A DNA stretch of 64,000 nt from Gordionus sp. m RMFG-2023 (GCF_954871325.1 NC_088776.1:4533985-4597984); one strand, 5' to 3'; shown: positions 37,750 to 50,781, counted from the stretch's first letter. The notes: a model not told the origin generated them from the sequence alone. Made by a program: numbers and translations.

Positions 37750-39060
37750 ATAAAAAAAAATTTTTTAAAAATAGAGGATGGAAAAGATGAAGTGGTCGTA
37801 TAAAATAAAATGGAAATAAAAATATAAAAATGGAAGAGAGAAATTAGAAATAGAAGAAAGGGGAATTGTAATACTAGATGAATTGTTAAAAATTAGAAAT
37901 AGTAAGCAATGAATTGCAAAGGAAATATTAAAGAGAGTAAATAAAGGGGTGAAAAAGAAATGGAAAATATAAATAGGGAGGAAATGGAGAAAGTTTAAAC
38001 AAAAAAAAATGGAGAAGGAAAATATTTAGATTGGAATTAAAAAATGTAGGAGTAAATGAAAAAAGGGGGGAAAATGAAACTGAGCTTAATTATGAAAATA
38101 ATAAAGGGCAAAATGTATATCAAAGAGAAGATCGTAGAAATCAACAGATGATGTTGTAGCCAAATGGACCGTGTTTAATTTAGAAAAAATACGGTGATAA
38201 ATAAAAGAATAATGCAGAGAGCTCTACCAATTGTCTGAGGAAAAAGTGGAAATACTGGTCATAATGCCGAAAAATGTTATGCGTCAGCCTTCTATAGAAG
38301 AAAATGTAAGAAAAGTTATGTCGTGTTAAAATTATGGAATAACAGGATATTTCATTCGGATAGATGTTTCAGAGGAGAACAAACAGCTGTCAGTGATTTT
38401 CCGTCGGTTACATTTCCGCTTGTTAAAAGTGGGTTACCAGAAGTGAATATTAAAAATGGGTATGATAACGTAATACCTAAGGAAACGAAAAATGAAGGAA
38501 ATAATGCTCAAGTAATAACTTGTTTCCGATGTAGAAATATTAGCCACTACGTGCGTAATTGTCCTATAGCATGACTGTATTGTAGTCAAAGGGTAACATT
38601 TGGGGTTATTACATTGGAAGACCCATTGAATCAAAAGAAAAACTTAATACCAGAAAATACATTAAATTTTAAAAAATAAATTGGGAATCAAAAGAAGAGA
38701 AGAGGAAAGTAGTAATTATTTGGTCATTATTAAAATAAGAGAAATGAGTGGGCCAGGTCAAACATACAAATTTGTAATAATACCAATTTTAGTGGGGAAA
38801 AGTAATATTAATTATGATGAATGTCCACATATGATAATTAATGTGGGAAATAAAGAAATTACAATGTTATTGGATACATGAGCTACTATATCGGTCATGG
38901 GGTTTGAGGAATTTTTATAAATTATGGCCGAATAAGTAATAATAAATGATGAAATGATAGTAAAACAGTTAAATGTTTTGGGAAGCATAAATTGCAGGTT
39001 GTCAGGAGGAGAAACATAGACCGTAAATAGGGTCAAATGTTTCAAGGAGAAGACGATGCT
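37750..39060 (+). mobile_element. LTR-type retroelement fossil (gag and protease parts)
   Basis: Recognisable parts in order are a purine-rich gag-like region, a CCHC zinc knuckle at about 38520-38566 (CFRCRNISHYVRNCP), and a pepsin-like retroelement protease region at about 38830-38900 with the LLDT active-site context. No reverse transcriptase, integrase or paired long terminal repeats were recognised. The copy is broken in several places and looks old. The family is probably Ty3/Gypsy-like, but this cannot be settled from gag and protease alone. Confidence 0.55.
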
Positions 39061-39860
39061 TCAATTGTTATTCAGATGATCACTTGATTGGTCAGTATGG
39101 GTTACCGTCCAGGAAAGGAAAACTACCTTTGGGAAGCAACAATGGCAACCACATTCAGAGCCAAATGCAGATAACAAAGCGGTTAGACAGGCAATTTGTA
39201 ACTGTTAGCTTAAGATCGACCCTGCGCAGCCTCTACATCTACACTCCAAACAACTGAGTATAGTGGAGACAATGTCATAACACAATCAACGGACTAATGT
39301 ATCAGGTGAAGCTTACGACGGTGCATGACAAATGGGACTTCTGAAATAATATCGGATACGGGGATGACTGCTGCAGATGATTTATTTTTGGGAGAGTTCC
39401 ACGTTGCTGTAGTAAATATAATATCAAGGATTTTGAGGAATGTATTATTGCAATAAAGGAATCGTTTGATCTTAAATGTAATTTTTATTCATTATGTTAA
39501 ATGATTTAGTATACATTTTAATGTATATTAGGTATAATATATTTTTTTTGTCTGAGAATGCTTCTGACCATAAAGAAGTGGCATGTCCCAGTTTTAATAA
39601 TAAATAATATGATTATTATGATATTTAAATTTATAATTCTTTTACGATGTAATTTTCTTTGATCATTGAATTTTTCTTATAAAATACTTGAAATTTTTTT
39701 TTTTACTTACTGGAAAAATTGATAAATCAAAAGTTTAATAGATTTGAATTGTGTCCTCAGAAATTATAAAGATTAATCGAAAATATAAGTGAGCAAAGTA
39801 ATAAGATATCATTCATACAAGGAGTAAGCACTATCCAATAAAATATTTTCTACCAAAATA
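39061..39860. other. Non-coding stretch
   Basis: No gene recognised. 39080-39400 is somewhat less AT-rich and could be further retroelement remnant, without identifiable motifs. Confidence 0.35.
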
Positions 39861-39864
39861 TTAC

Positions 39865-40099
39865 CAAAATTTATTATGATAAACCGTTAAAATGGGATTC
39901 ACTCCGCTAATGTTTGATCCGAAGATCTATAAAACTACCATCTAGTCGGAATTCACCGAAAATTACATATATAAAACTGAATACCAGTGTATAACACGAT
40001 ATGAATTTATTATTCTAATATTTGGTGCTGGATTTCAAAAAAAGATAGAATTTAGGAAAATATATAATTCAGTAAATGTAACACTTTTATAAAAGACAT
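39865..40099 (-). pseudogene. Internally deleted receptor exon 1 (copy of receptor A)
   Basis: On the minus strand it begins ATGTCTTTTATAAAAGTG and is alignable to the first ~100 bases of receptor A exon 1 (start at 18248). It then jumps to the segment before TM4 and continues to the donor-like TTTTGG|TAATAT. TM1 to TM3 are missing, and the remainder has stops and small indels. The upstream flank, 40100-40700, is homologous to that of receptor A. No exon 2 or 3 follows. It is a dead duplicate. Confidence 0.85.
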
Positions 40100-40700
40100 T
40101 TTACTTATCCTACATTTTTTCAATAAAATTTTGTTTTATGATGAAATTTTTTACTTTATTATTTATTATACATATTGTATTCAATATATTAATCAATGTA
40201 ATTCATTTTTACAAAAAAAAAATTATTTATCATGCCACAACAACAATAGAGCAAAGTTTTAATAATCATTAACTAATTAAATTTAATGTGTTTTACATTT
40301 CGCTAAAATAAAATTTCATATTTTATAAAGGAATTGTCAGCACAATTTTGGAGGAGGTTATACATTTAATCTTATATATATAATATGAAATATTATTACT
40401 TACATAATAAAATACTTTAATTAAGCACTCTACTTAACTAAAGATAATATATTAAAATTGCCTAAATATCACTTATTAGCCAAAAATATATTTCTCTTTT
40501 TAGGAAATAGATGAAAATATTATTTTAAAAAAATCATCAAATCTAAGAAATTTGAGCTTTTCTATAATTAAAATGATGATTATGTGAATTTTTACATTTT
40601 TACTTTTATTCGATAATGGGCAGTTACTTTAAGATGTATCTTGTTCTCGTTATTCTTTATGAGTTTACTCTATATTTTCAAAATTCTCTGGGCTGTAGTC
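40100..40700. repeat. Duplicated upstream flank of receptor A
   Basis: It aligns with gaps to 18249-18980. Shared blocks include AAAATAAAATTTCATATTT, AATTAAGCACTCTA-like, GATGAAAATATTATTTTAA-like and GGGCTGTAGTC-like sequence in the same order and orientation relative to the receptor copy. Confidence 0.7.
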
Positions 40701-41405
40701 GGGAAGGAACAAGCGGGTGTTATTAAGCGAGCTCCTTCCAAAATAATTTTAAGAACAAAAGTAATGACTGAATTTAAAAATGTTTTGACACTATAATCAG
40801 TCACAAGTTTTTAATATATCAAGGATCCAATGACGTGACAACCAGAGGTGGAGGTTGTGAGACAATGTGATCCGGGATATGTTCGGCATATTTATGGAGT
40901 TGAAAAGATGATGATGAGAGTTGAAGAAGGCCGAAATTGTTATTTATTTCTAAGAAAAGAACAAAATGTAAAACCGGCATTAATTTTTTTAATTTGGGTT
41001 GGATATGTTCGATTAAATTTAGGATTTTATATCGTATACGTTAGCGGCAAATGTGTTTTTTCATCTTCATTTTTTAGCGCGTTTTTTTTTAAATTTTTTA
41101 AATTTGTTTTTGCCGAAAATACCTATTTTATGAATTGTAGATCAATTATGCACTTAACCCTTGAGTCATTCATAATTTATATAGAAAAAAATATATATAA
41201 GGTTAAAAAGGTCATGGCAAAATTGTCTGTAAAAAATTTGTAAAATCTTGTCGTTAAACCCATTTCAAGATCTGGTTGTAAAACTCAGATATCCTATATC
41301 TTCTCTTTGGATGTAAGAAAAATTAATTTTTTTATTTTACTGAGGGGAAATATTAGAGCTCCACAAAGTTTCCTACCAAAATTTCCTAAAGGCACATATT
41401 AGGTA
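40701..41405. other. Intergenic stretch upstream of the plus-strand receptor
   Basis: A 131-codon open frame at 40848-41243 starts at GTG and has no family motif or coding-like composition, so I do not call it a gene. Nothing else was found. Confidence 0.4.
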
Positions 41406-41449
41406 TATACATTATACCTAAGTTCCAACTGAACTGAGCCACCAGCTAT

Positions 41450-41520
41450 TTTTTTAAAAATAGAATGTATTATAATAATTTTTTTTTATCATCGCACCGG
41501 TTGCCATGTAATAATTAAAA
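41450..41520 (+). promoter_or_regulatory. Conserved upstream element of plus-strand receptors
   Basis: About 200 bp upstream of the start, AATTTTTTTTTATCATCGCA followed by CCGGTTGCCATGTAATAAT is conserved in the duplicated flank at 26565-26620 (TTTTTTATCATCGTATCAG), and a shorter version (TTTTTTTATCAACGCACCG) lies at 56820-56840 upstream of receptor D. The function is an inference from conservation. Confidence 0.4.
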
Positions 41521-41693
41521 TCCTTCCTATTTCAATATAGTTATTTAAAATGTATTATTATTATATAAAAAATTAATAATTGTGAGTTATTATTTAATAA
41601 AAACTAATTATATTTCATTTTTCACCTAATAACGTGTACACAAAAATATCTTCTTTTTTTTTCTTTTGAAATATAAAATTGGAGTTAAAAAAA

Positions 41694-44412
41694 ATGACTT
41701 TATTCTTAAACATTTCGCATTTAACAAATTCTAAATATGTCATTGATGTCTATCATCGGAATATATCGCATGACATTAAATCAATCAATACCTCCGAAAA
41801 CGGATCCTGCATACCTTGGTCCACGATACACGAAGAAGGTGAATCGTTTTTCATTTTTTTCTTAACCGTAGCTCCCGCCATGTGCGTGTTAGGAATCTTT
41901 GGTAATGTGTTGGGCCTGAAAATAGCGTTCAGGGAAAAACTTTATCCTAATACCATTTTAACCCGCGCCATCTACTTGGTGAACATATTCAATTGCATAA
42001 TCATGTGCATATACCCGATCTTGGATATGACGGGAGAGATCAAATTTTTCAGATTCTGGTTTAGACTCTCCTGGAATAGGTATATGGCATATTATCATTT
42101 TCCTATAGCCAAATCTTTGGTCAGTTTTTCTTTCGGGATTTACGTGACACTTGCTCTCTCTCAAATGGTAGGCACCACGTTCCCGTTTAAATACAAGATT
42201 TGGTTCCGACATAGAAATATCGTGTACATGCTGATACTCAATTTTATATACGTAGTCGCGTGGTATGTTCCGACAACTTGGTGGTTTGAAATAAGCAGCA
42301 GGATAAACATGTGCGGAATCAGGCCTCTACTCATCACTTATTATTTTAAATTCGGGTAAAATATATGTAATTATAGTGTATATACTATAAATATAAGTGG
42401 GAGGGTGAGGGTAATCCAACCATTCAATTAAATATTTTATTATATATATCCAAAAATAGGATATAAACATGGTAAGCATTTAATTAAATATCTATCTATA
42501 AAAGATGTAATATAGTTTATTGTAATTTTCCTTTCGCTAGCTACTTAAAAAGTTTTGAATATTCATGAGTTTTAGATTTTCGCTAAACTAATATCTATAT
42601 ATAATTGATAAAAGCTATGCTGATACCAAAAGAAAACGTTCCCTATGGACAGCTTATGAGGTGATTAGAGAATTTTACACAAAATTTTTACCCGCCCTAA
42701 TAATATTATTAGTCAAAATTTGGATGAATACAAGGAAAAAAGCTTTGCTAGCCAAAAGGATAAATCCTTTTTGTTCAATTCCTGATCTAAATCCATTGCC
42801 ATCTTCCGGTATATTTTCACTCTCTGGGAAATCAAGAGTTAAAGTCGGGTCTATACTACCAGATGATGTATTAATTAAAATAAAAATTTTGACAAAATTA
42901 ATTTCTGTATTTTCTAACTGTGAATCAGTTATTAGCATGGTTTATTTTTACATTTGAAAAAAGATCTTATTTTATCGGAATTGTATTCAAGCATCTGTAA
43001 AAAAATCTACCTTATAAATATCAGACAATCCTATAATATATTACATATATTGACTAATTGCGAACATTGAAGGTACAGTCATTACTGTGTATATTATAAT
43101 ATCACAGGCCATCCGTACATAGGCGTAGTCATGATTTTCCTAATGGAAGAGGGTGGGTTTATTAATTTCTAGAGAGCTTTATCACCCAGACTCCACCTTT
43201 GACGGGTCTTCGATACGCTTTAGACAGGGGTTCGGTCAGGTTCCCTTAACCTATATATATCTATAAAATATTTTTACAAGATAGGAAGTATTTTTAATTA
43301 AAAAAAAAACTTTTATTTAAAATGTATACGAAATTGATTTATCAATCCTATTAAATTGTTATATTTGATTCTTTCGTTTTATTCATAATACAATAACATA
43401 AGTTAAAATGCAATAATGTAATAATGCAATTACGGAAAAAGATATATACAAAAGGATAATGATAATATCTCAATAAATGTTAGGTAGCTGTTAAAATCAT
43501 TCAATTATAAAGTTATTCATAATATATTAATTTTAAACATACGTATATATATTTTTATTATATTAATAATTAAAATACATACGTAACATTTTTTTAAAAC
43601 GGCTAAATCAATATTTTATCCAGGCAAAAATATTGCCTACGCCTCGAGATTTCGATAATATATGTCTAGATCTTTGTTCCTTCTATGAGCAAAATCTTCA
43701 GGCTCGCGCAATATTCTTCTGGATAAAATATTAAGTTAGCCGTTAGGGCGCAAATCTAGCAGTTTAACAACAACTATGTAAAACCATTGTATAATTGCAT
43801 ATATTTTAGGTGGGGAGGGATCTAAGGATGATTATTTTTATTAGCTTAAATTAATATTCACAGAAACTATCCTATTCCTGAGGAGAGGATTTCTTCTTAC
43901 CCCACCCTCTTCCCCACCCCCGGCTATGCCTGCGCATCCGCGTATTTCCAATATCTAAATTTAAAAATGACTGAAAAGAAGTTCGTGACCAAATTGGCTC
44001 AAATTTATATTTGCCTGATTACAAAAATTTCGTAATAAACAATTTTATTAAATCTATATATGACTTTAAAAAAATATAATAGGAAAGGCAATCGCCATAT
44101 TCCAAGGCCAATATCGCAAAATACCCAAAATTATGCGCTAGATTAAGGGATCACGAAATCGAGAAAAAGATGATTGGCATAATGGGAGTCGAATTTATTG
44201 TCTTCCTATTTCCCGTTTCGATTTTCTTAATTTTTCGCAATTTTTACATCGATAAATGGGAAGATTACCATATAGATATGGCTTTCGCCTTTTGTACACT
44301 TATGGAATACTCTTATATTTCTTTGACCTTTTACCTGAACTTGATATTCAATCCAAAGTATAGGAGAGGTTTATTCAGGAATAAAACATCTGATGCCCAT
44401 GCAAACAGATAA
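41694..44412 (+). CDS. 7TM receptor (G-protein-coupled-receptor-like), three exons; copy C
   Basis: Predicted plasma-membrane receptor of 414 residues; ligand unknown. Exon 1 is 41694-42355, exon 2 is 42615-42867 and exon 3 is 44083-44412. The start is the first ATG (41694), in MTLFLNISHL. N-glycosylation sequons lie at residues 6, 23, 32 and 36. TM1 is ~51-78 (GNVLGL), TM2 ~88-111, TM3 ~135-160, TM4 ~174-197, TM5 ~231-257 (FLPALIILLVKIW), TM6 ~335-357 (FIVFLFPVSIF) and TM7 ~368-393. Cys39 before TM1 and Cys207 in loop 2 are conserved in all copies. DRY is replaced (ALSQMVG), NPxxY is replaced by SLTFY, and the TM6 Trp is absent. The tail FNPKYRRGLF resembles the helix-8 region. Donors are GG|GTAAAA and GAT|GTATTA; acceptors are TTGATAAAAG| and ATATAATAG|. 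Intron 2 contains a MITE at 43590-43775. The resemblance is to divergent FMRFamide-type peptide receptors, not proven. Confidence 0.88.
43590..43775. mobile_element. TA-type MITE (copy 7) in intron 2 of receptor C
   Basis: It contains ACGGCTAAATCAATATTTTA at the left, the shared middle segment (GCCTCGAGATTTCGATAATA) and the right end AGTTTAACAACAAC. The outer left arm is lost. It lies in the sense strand of the receptor intron. Confidence 0.65.
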
Positions 44413-45223
44413 ATTCTGATTAATCGTTTTATTAGTCTTGTTAGTAAAATTTGCTTCTTAAGGGCCCGAATTTATAATATTTAACAGCTGATCGCGTTTA
44501 TAATAATTAATTTTTTTTTTATGTAATTAGAGTTTTTCATTATTAATGGATATTCTAATGATATCTTTAATAACTTCATTTATGAAACCTTAATAAATAT
44601 TAATATTTGTATGGAAGAAAACAAAATAATCACTGTAAACTCAATCAGATGTTGAATAAATGGCGCCTTATCTCGTTACTAGTTCACAGTTTTTAAGGAT
44701 ATTATTTTTATTTTTGAATTATTCATAAAATAAATATTTCTCTTCTTTTGCTATATTTTTTGTGTGATTTTTTTTTCCACAAAAACCCTAATGTAAGGCT
44801 GATATTGTTCAAATAATTAACAATTTTTATTCTTTTAAGAATCTTTCAAATTTTGATGATAAATGTGAGATATAAGATATTGGAATAAAATTAGTGCTTA
44901 ATTTACGATTGTCCTTATAATCCATTTTTTTTTGTAAATCAGTTATTTTGATTGTGAAGTTCATAAATATTAAATTATTATGCATTAAATATTGTAAAAG
45001 ATAGATATAAAATTTTACGTATATAGGGATAAAAGGGGCACAAAATAGGATTATAAACGATATAGAGAATTTATTATATTATTTTATAACCACACTCCTC
45101 ATGTAAATTAAACTATTGTATTCAATTATTAATGGATTTTCAAATTCAGTGCAATATTTCATTATAAAAATAAATAAATGCTTTATGTTATGACATAAAA
45201 TAGTTCTTATCCTATAAATTAGG
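44413..45223. other. AT-rich intergenic stretch
   Basis: No gene. A short segment at 44590-44670 (TATGGAAGAAAACAAAAT followed by AATCAG(A/C)TGTTGA(A/G)TAAATGGCG) recurs at 52885-52945, indicating a short dispersed or duplicated sequence. Confidence 0.45.
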
Positions 45224-45539
45224 CCTATTCAAAAACGTATTCGTATCGAATAGTGCATTATTCGTATTCGATTCGTTTATTTGAATTTGTACGAATAATA
45301 AAATCTACTATTTGTACTCGATTCGAATAATTTTCGAATAATTGAAATGAATTTTCTTAATAAAATAAATCATACTCAAATATATTGACAAATTTTTTTA
45401 TTGCAAATTTGATTTCAAACAGAAAAAATTATAATAATCCAATGACAAATAAATATAATCAAGTTATAACCAAAATTAAAATATTATATTATTCATTTAA
45501 TATATAATTTTAAGCCAATTTTTAAGGCAAAGGGTTTTT

Positions 45540-46445
45540 CTTATATTATCTTCTTTATACGACATGCGGTTTTTCGACAACAAATTAGTGCCAACTGAGA
45601 AAAGTCTTTCTCACGCAGTTGATGTTCCTTGTATAGATAAATAATCTCTTGCCATTTTTGAGAGTATGGGGATCCTATGTGCATTTGTCTTCCACCACAT
45701 TAATGGATCAGTATCACTCTTTGATCTTGGTTCACTCAGGTAAAAATTGATTTCACATAGTTGAACATAATTTTGTTTAAAAACAATGTCAAGCCTGTTT
45801 TGTTGACTTTCATCCTTATTTTGGCAGTTTTAATTATCAGCAGCTTATAAAATAAAATGATATGTATTTAAATGGGGGTAAATTAAATACCTGTATATCT
45901 GCTGTAAATCTCTTTAAACTTGTCTGTTAACCTGGATATACCAATATCATAATCAATAGATATTGATTTAAAATATTATATTTTGAGCCTGGGATCCAAC
46001 ATTGTAGCTATTATTGCATCATCTGCAGTTAAATTGTAATAGCCCAACAATTTATCACATGCCACTTTGAAATCATTGTTAGAGGTTTTATGGAAACAAT
46101 GTTTCTCATTTTTTAAGTGTTCAAGAATTAGAATATAATAGGGTATAAAAATTATAAGTAGGATAATTTTCCCCACAAACCATATTTGTAGTCTCATACA
46201 AAGGCAATAGGATAGATTTAATTTTTACAATATCGTCCCATTCCTCCTGTATGTTATGTTAATAAAGTATTATTTACCTATTTATAAATTTTAGTTTACC
46301 TCTGATAATTGTTTTTCTTGAAGAATTATATTAGTTATAACTTCATTAACTAATTTTTTTATAGCAGGCTTTAACAATAAGCCCCTTTCTTGGTAGGTGC
46401 TATTCCACCTTATTTCACAATCCAAACTTGCATCCTTAAGTGGTA
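45540..46445 (-). pseudogene. hAT transposase, C-terminal half
   Basis: Read 46445 to 45540, it contains the RWNSTYQERGLLL segment, an intron-like gap (about 46285-46238), EEWDDIVKI, then CDKLLGYYNLTADDAIIATM with LDPRLK, and the hAT C-terminal dimerisation region (LMWWKTN, LSKMARDYLSIQGTST, ERLFSVGTNLLSKNR). The order and motifs are those of hAT transposases. It contains an in-frame stop and is separated from its N-terminal half by the LINE. Confidence 0.8.
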
Positions 46446-46449
46446 TTTA

Positions 46450-49400
46450 GTGAGGCAACAAAAAATAATAACCCTTATATCTTGGTAAGTATTGAGAGTT
46501 TATGTTAAGTTTGCATGAAGAGTCTCTTACTTGTTTGTTGTTCGGTATGCCAAATATCGTATGTCCTGTAGATCTTGTATGTGCTGTGCCAATGATATTT
46601 GGGTTCGTCCGAGTTATTGCGTTATTATTTAACCAGTGTACTTTCTCATTGTCCATTATACAACTAATAGTTTCGTAATTGTTATCGTTATCGTCGCTGA
46701 TATCGTGTGCCCAGAAATAAAGGTAGTAGGTTAATAAGGAATTTAAGTTATGTTGTTGTTGTTCAGGTTATTATCATTATCAAACATACTTTATTCTATT
46801 TATAGCAAGAAAGTAAAGGAGAAGAACGGTTTCAATATTAATTTAGGCCATATTTTAACATGCATTGTAAATGTTCCTTTAGGTGTTTCTTGTTTTTGCT
46901 GAGTGCCATGAAATCTGCAAACGAGAGGTTAATCAGGTCCATATCTTTCAAACATTTTGCCAACCAATAGTATTTAGGAGTGTTATTCCTACCGTCGGGG
47001 CACCATTTCAAGGACGAGAATATCATATTTTCCTGAGAGTGTCTTAAGCTATGGCCTAGTAATTCTAGTCTCCTCAAGGGTATGAGACGATTGATTGGTA
47101 GGATGTCGCATCTATTCCAGAGCGTTGTACTTGATATGTTGTATGGGTAATACGTTTTGGTGATTCTTCTAAGGCATATGTTTATAAATGTCTGAATTGT
47201 GTTAATGTTGCTTTTAGATGCCAAGTCTCCAGGCCGTAGGTAAAAATGGGTACAATTAGGGACTTGAAGAGTCTTATTTTTAAATTAGTTGATATTTGGT
47301 TGGATGACCATAATTTCGACAGTTGATGATAGCGGAGTCTAGCATTATTCGTTCTCGATTTCGTATCTAAAAAAGTGAGGCCTGATGTTATCCTGGTTCC
47401 TAGGTATTTAAAATCTGACACTAATTCTATCGTATTACCCTCAAAGTTAAAGGGGTTTAAGTTACTCGCGTCGGTATTTGAGGTGATAAACTTGGTTTTT
47501 GTGTAGTTAACTCTTAAACCGTATCCATCACAGTTATTGACAAATAATGATAAAATATTTCTTAATTTGTATTCTGAGTTTGCTAGAATACATACGTCGT
47601 CGGCATAACATAGAAAGTTTAGAGAGTTATGCATATCATTGAAGTGCTGTTGATCACTGTAATATGTGTTGAGTGCATATTTCTGTTTAAGGGATTTATT
47701 TAGGATATCATTCATTATTACATTAAAAATAATCGGTGAAAAGATGCATCCTTGTTTGAGGCCCCTATTTGCTCTAAAAGGTTGTGATTTCATATTTAGA
47801 TGTTGAGGAACTACGCTATGATTGTCGTAAATTATCTTAATTAGCGCTATCAGATACTTATCTATTCCAATGTTTTCCAGCAAGGGCCATATCTTATGCT
47901 GAATTATGGAGTCAAAGGCTTGACTTAAATCAATCATTAGGGCAAAGATGGGGGATTTATGCATTCTGGCCTTTTCCAGAATGACCTTAAGTGCCATAGT
48001 CAACTCGTAGTATGCCATTCCTGTATGATGTGATAGCGTTAGAAAGTAACCTGTTAATGATTGGTTTAATCCTGACCGATATGATGTATGTGAACATTTT
48101 TAGTGTGACTGGAATCAGTGCAATACCTCTGTAATCCTTAAGGCAGTTTGGGGACTTATTTTTAGGGAAGTTTAGTATAATTGATGTCATCCATTCGTCA
48201 GGAAACTTACCCGTATTCCAAATCTCCCTAAAGAGGGGAAGTAGTAAGCTGGCACTTAGGTCTACCTCTATCTTCCAGAGTTCTGCAAAGATCCCATCAG
48301 CTCCAGCAGCTTTATGCATTTTTAGACGTTTGATGGCACCGACTATATCGGACTTGTTCAGATTCTGACTGGGTGATTGGAAGGGGTAGTCACATCTAGG
48401 TCTAGGCCATCTCGTTCTGTAGAGGTTCATGTAGTGGTCTATCCATAGGTCTAATTGTTCCTTAGGGTCAGTTATAATCTTGTTGTTATTTAAGGGTAGT
48501 CTTGGTAAAGGATTGGTTTTAAAGGTGGTGAGTAGTTTAAGAGATTGGAAGGCCTTATAAATATTATCATTATCAAAATTGATATGTATAGAATTTGATA
48601 AGTTAGCAATAAACAGTCTTTTGTCAGCCCTTATGCGGTGAGTAATGTACATCCTATGATGTCTTGCGAATTGGTGGTGTATATTTGTTGTAAGATTCTT
48701 AATTATTTGTATTGTTGAAGAAGTGAGCCACTCTCTGCGCTTGGTGCGTGGTCTTAAATATGATGTTATACTACCTAATAAATTAAGCTTAATGTCCTTC
48801 CAGGTCAGATTTGGGTTTATCATGCCATTTACTGTATTTCTCCATGATGTTAATTTAGAGACGAACTCTTCTTTAACATCTCAGTCATTTAGTTGTGCCA
48901 AGTCTTTTCTAGCTATGTATTTTACAGTGGTGAGACTGTTCTGTCTAGTGTGGTTTGGGAAGATACTGTTGTTAATTTTGAGTTCACAACCCAGTGGATA
49001 ATGGTCCGTAAAAAGTGTAAGGTTTAGTTTACTGATTACTCTGATGTCTCTCACCCACTTGAAGATCTTAGTGGAAATTACAAAGAAATCTATCTGTGAG
49101 GTAGTGCTAAAGGAAGGACTCTTGTAAGTCATGATGTGATGAGTTGGATGATTGAAGAAGGTATTTCCAATTTTCATGTTGAAAAGCTCACAGATTTCTA
49201 TTAACCTTTTACCGTTGGAGTTCGTACTTTGTATTAATGTGGCATTTCCAAGGCAGGAAAAGTTCTTAGATTTACCTACCGAAGCATTGAATCGCCTGCT
49301 AGAATGATGCCATCCCGATGCGGTAGTTCCTTTAAGACATTCTCCAATTCCATATAGAAAACACTATCATTGTGAGGCGCGTATATATTAAACAAATGAA

Positions 49401-49900
49401 CTTTTTTGTATCCTAAGTTTAGGGTAAGGCAGCATATTCGGCTGGAGATTGGGTTGAAGCATACGAATCTTATTAATTTATGTATCATAATCAAATTTAG
49501 GATAAGGCAGCATATTCGGCTGGAGATTGGGTTGAAGCATACGAATCTTAATAATTTATTATGTATCATAATCGCCACCCCAGCCCATACGTGTTCAGCA
49601 TTTGAGCTGCAATATAAGGTGTAATCTAAGAGGTTCCTTACCTCAGTTACTTTAAGGTGGGTCTCCTGTAAAAGGAGGATATCGTAATGTTGGTCTTTCA
49701 TGACTTGCCTAAGTATAGTTAGTTTATCATTCAGGGATCTTATATTTAAAGAGATCATTTTAATATTGTGGTCCTTCATTGAAAAATTTTATTAAAATTT
49801 AATTATGATTACCGTGCCGATTCTATATCTTACAGAGAGTCCGCCTTGTAAGAATAGCAAATACACGAAGATAGATAGATTAAGAATTAAATGAGAATTA
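46450..49900 (-). mobile_element. RTE-like LINE, copy 1, inserted in the hAT transposon
   Basis: Order on the minus strand: endonuclease N-terminus at 49779-49276 (IKMISLNIRSL, DILLLQETHLK, VHLFNIYAPHND), endonuclease C-terminus at about 49177-48881 (LFTDHYPLGCEL), reverse transcriptase at 48823-47182 (YRGIALIPVTLK, PIFALMIDLSQAFDS, NRGLKQGCIFSP, NFLCYADDVCILANS), and C-terminal region at 47224-46838 (CLRRITKTYYP, PLRRLELLGHSLRHS). The C-terminal pattern is that of RTE-type elements. It has several frame breaks, for example near 49230, 48020 and 47200, and an in-frame 78-bp duplication in the endonuclease (49413-49575). It is closely related to the copy at the right edge. The limits are set by the two halves of the hAT gene, so they are approximate. 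Confidence 0.85.
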
Positions 49901-49968
49901 TTTTAAAAAAAATTCAATATATATATATATATATGGTATCAAAAATGCGTATAGTATATGATAATAGA

Positions 49969-50781
49969 TTAAATGAGTATTTGAATTTCTTTGGATATTA
50001 AATTAATAACAAAAGCAAAGCATCGAATGTGCCCTATTTTTATTGATGGATATTTTAAAGAAAATGTATTAATAAATGTTTTATTATTAGTAACATTATC
50101 TAGAGTTATATAAAAAATTTTATTCTCCAAATTATAAATTTTAATTATTTTAATAAAGGCTTTAAATATGTTTTCACCTGAATGTTGTTCATTTATTGGA
50201 GCATCATCCAAAATTATGTTATTTATTTTAAAATTATCATCAATAAAATGGGCTGTTAACCCTAAAAAAGGAACCTGAGTTGGGCTAGTCCAAATATCAG
50301 ATAAAAAATTAATCTGACTTTTATTTTTGAATATTATATCCTTTACCAACTGTTCTTTTTTTGCAAATGTATTATACATATGCAATTTAAGAGTATTGGA
50401 GCATATTGATTTTATAGAAGAATCAAGATCATTTATAAAATCAGGTGAATTAACAATTTTAAAAGATAAATTATTATTAATAAATAATTTTAGTAGGTTA
50501 TCTTTATAATTAATTTTTTTAGATAAAGAAAAAGGTGATATAGGCTTTAAAAAAGTGTCAATTTTATTACTGTTTTTACAGAGATGTGAATGAAACCTAT
50601 TATAATTATTAATAAGAGGCGATGTTGTTTTGCCTTTGCATTTAATAATGCTCTTGCAATGATTGCAAGCAGCCTTTTCACCATTGAGTTGATATTGATC
50701 CCATATAATCGCTCTTTTTTGTAAAGAAATTTTGTCAACATCAACCATAACTATTTCATCAGAATCATTCTCCTCTAACAT
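49969..50781 (-). pseudogene. hAT transposase, BED domain and N-terminal half
   Basis: The ATG is at 50781. The first ~70 residues contain the BED-type finger (CNHC near residue 40, FHSHLC near residue 70). A linker leads into the catalytic half with the SDIWTS motif and the LDNVTNN motif, which in this family holds a catalytic Asp. The frame is open for about 270 codons and then runs into the LINE junction. The gene is cut, so it cannot make a full transposase. Confidence 0.8.

Noticed and set aside
40848-41243. 131-codon plus-strand open frame
   Set aside because: It starts at GTG, has no family motif and its composition is like the surrounding non-coding DNA.
46447-46656. 69-codon minus-strand frame near the 3' end of LINE copy 1
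   Set aside because: No family motif, and no counterpart in the 3' part of LINE copy 2; I leave it as untranslated or junction sequence.
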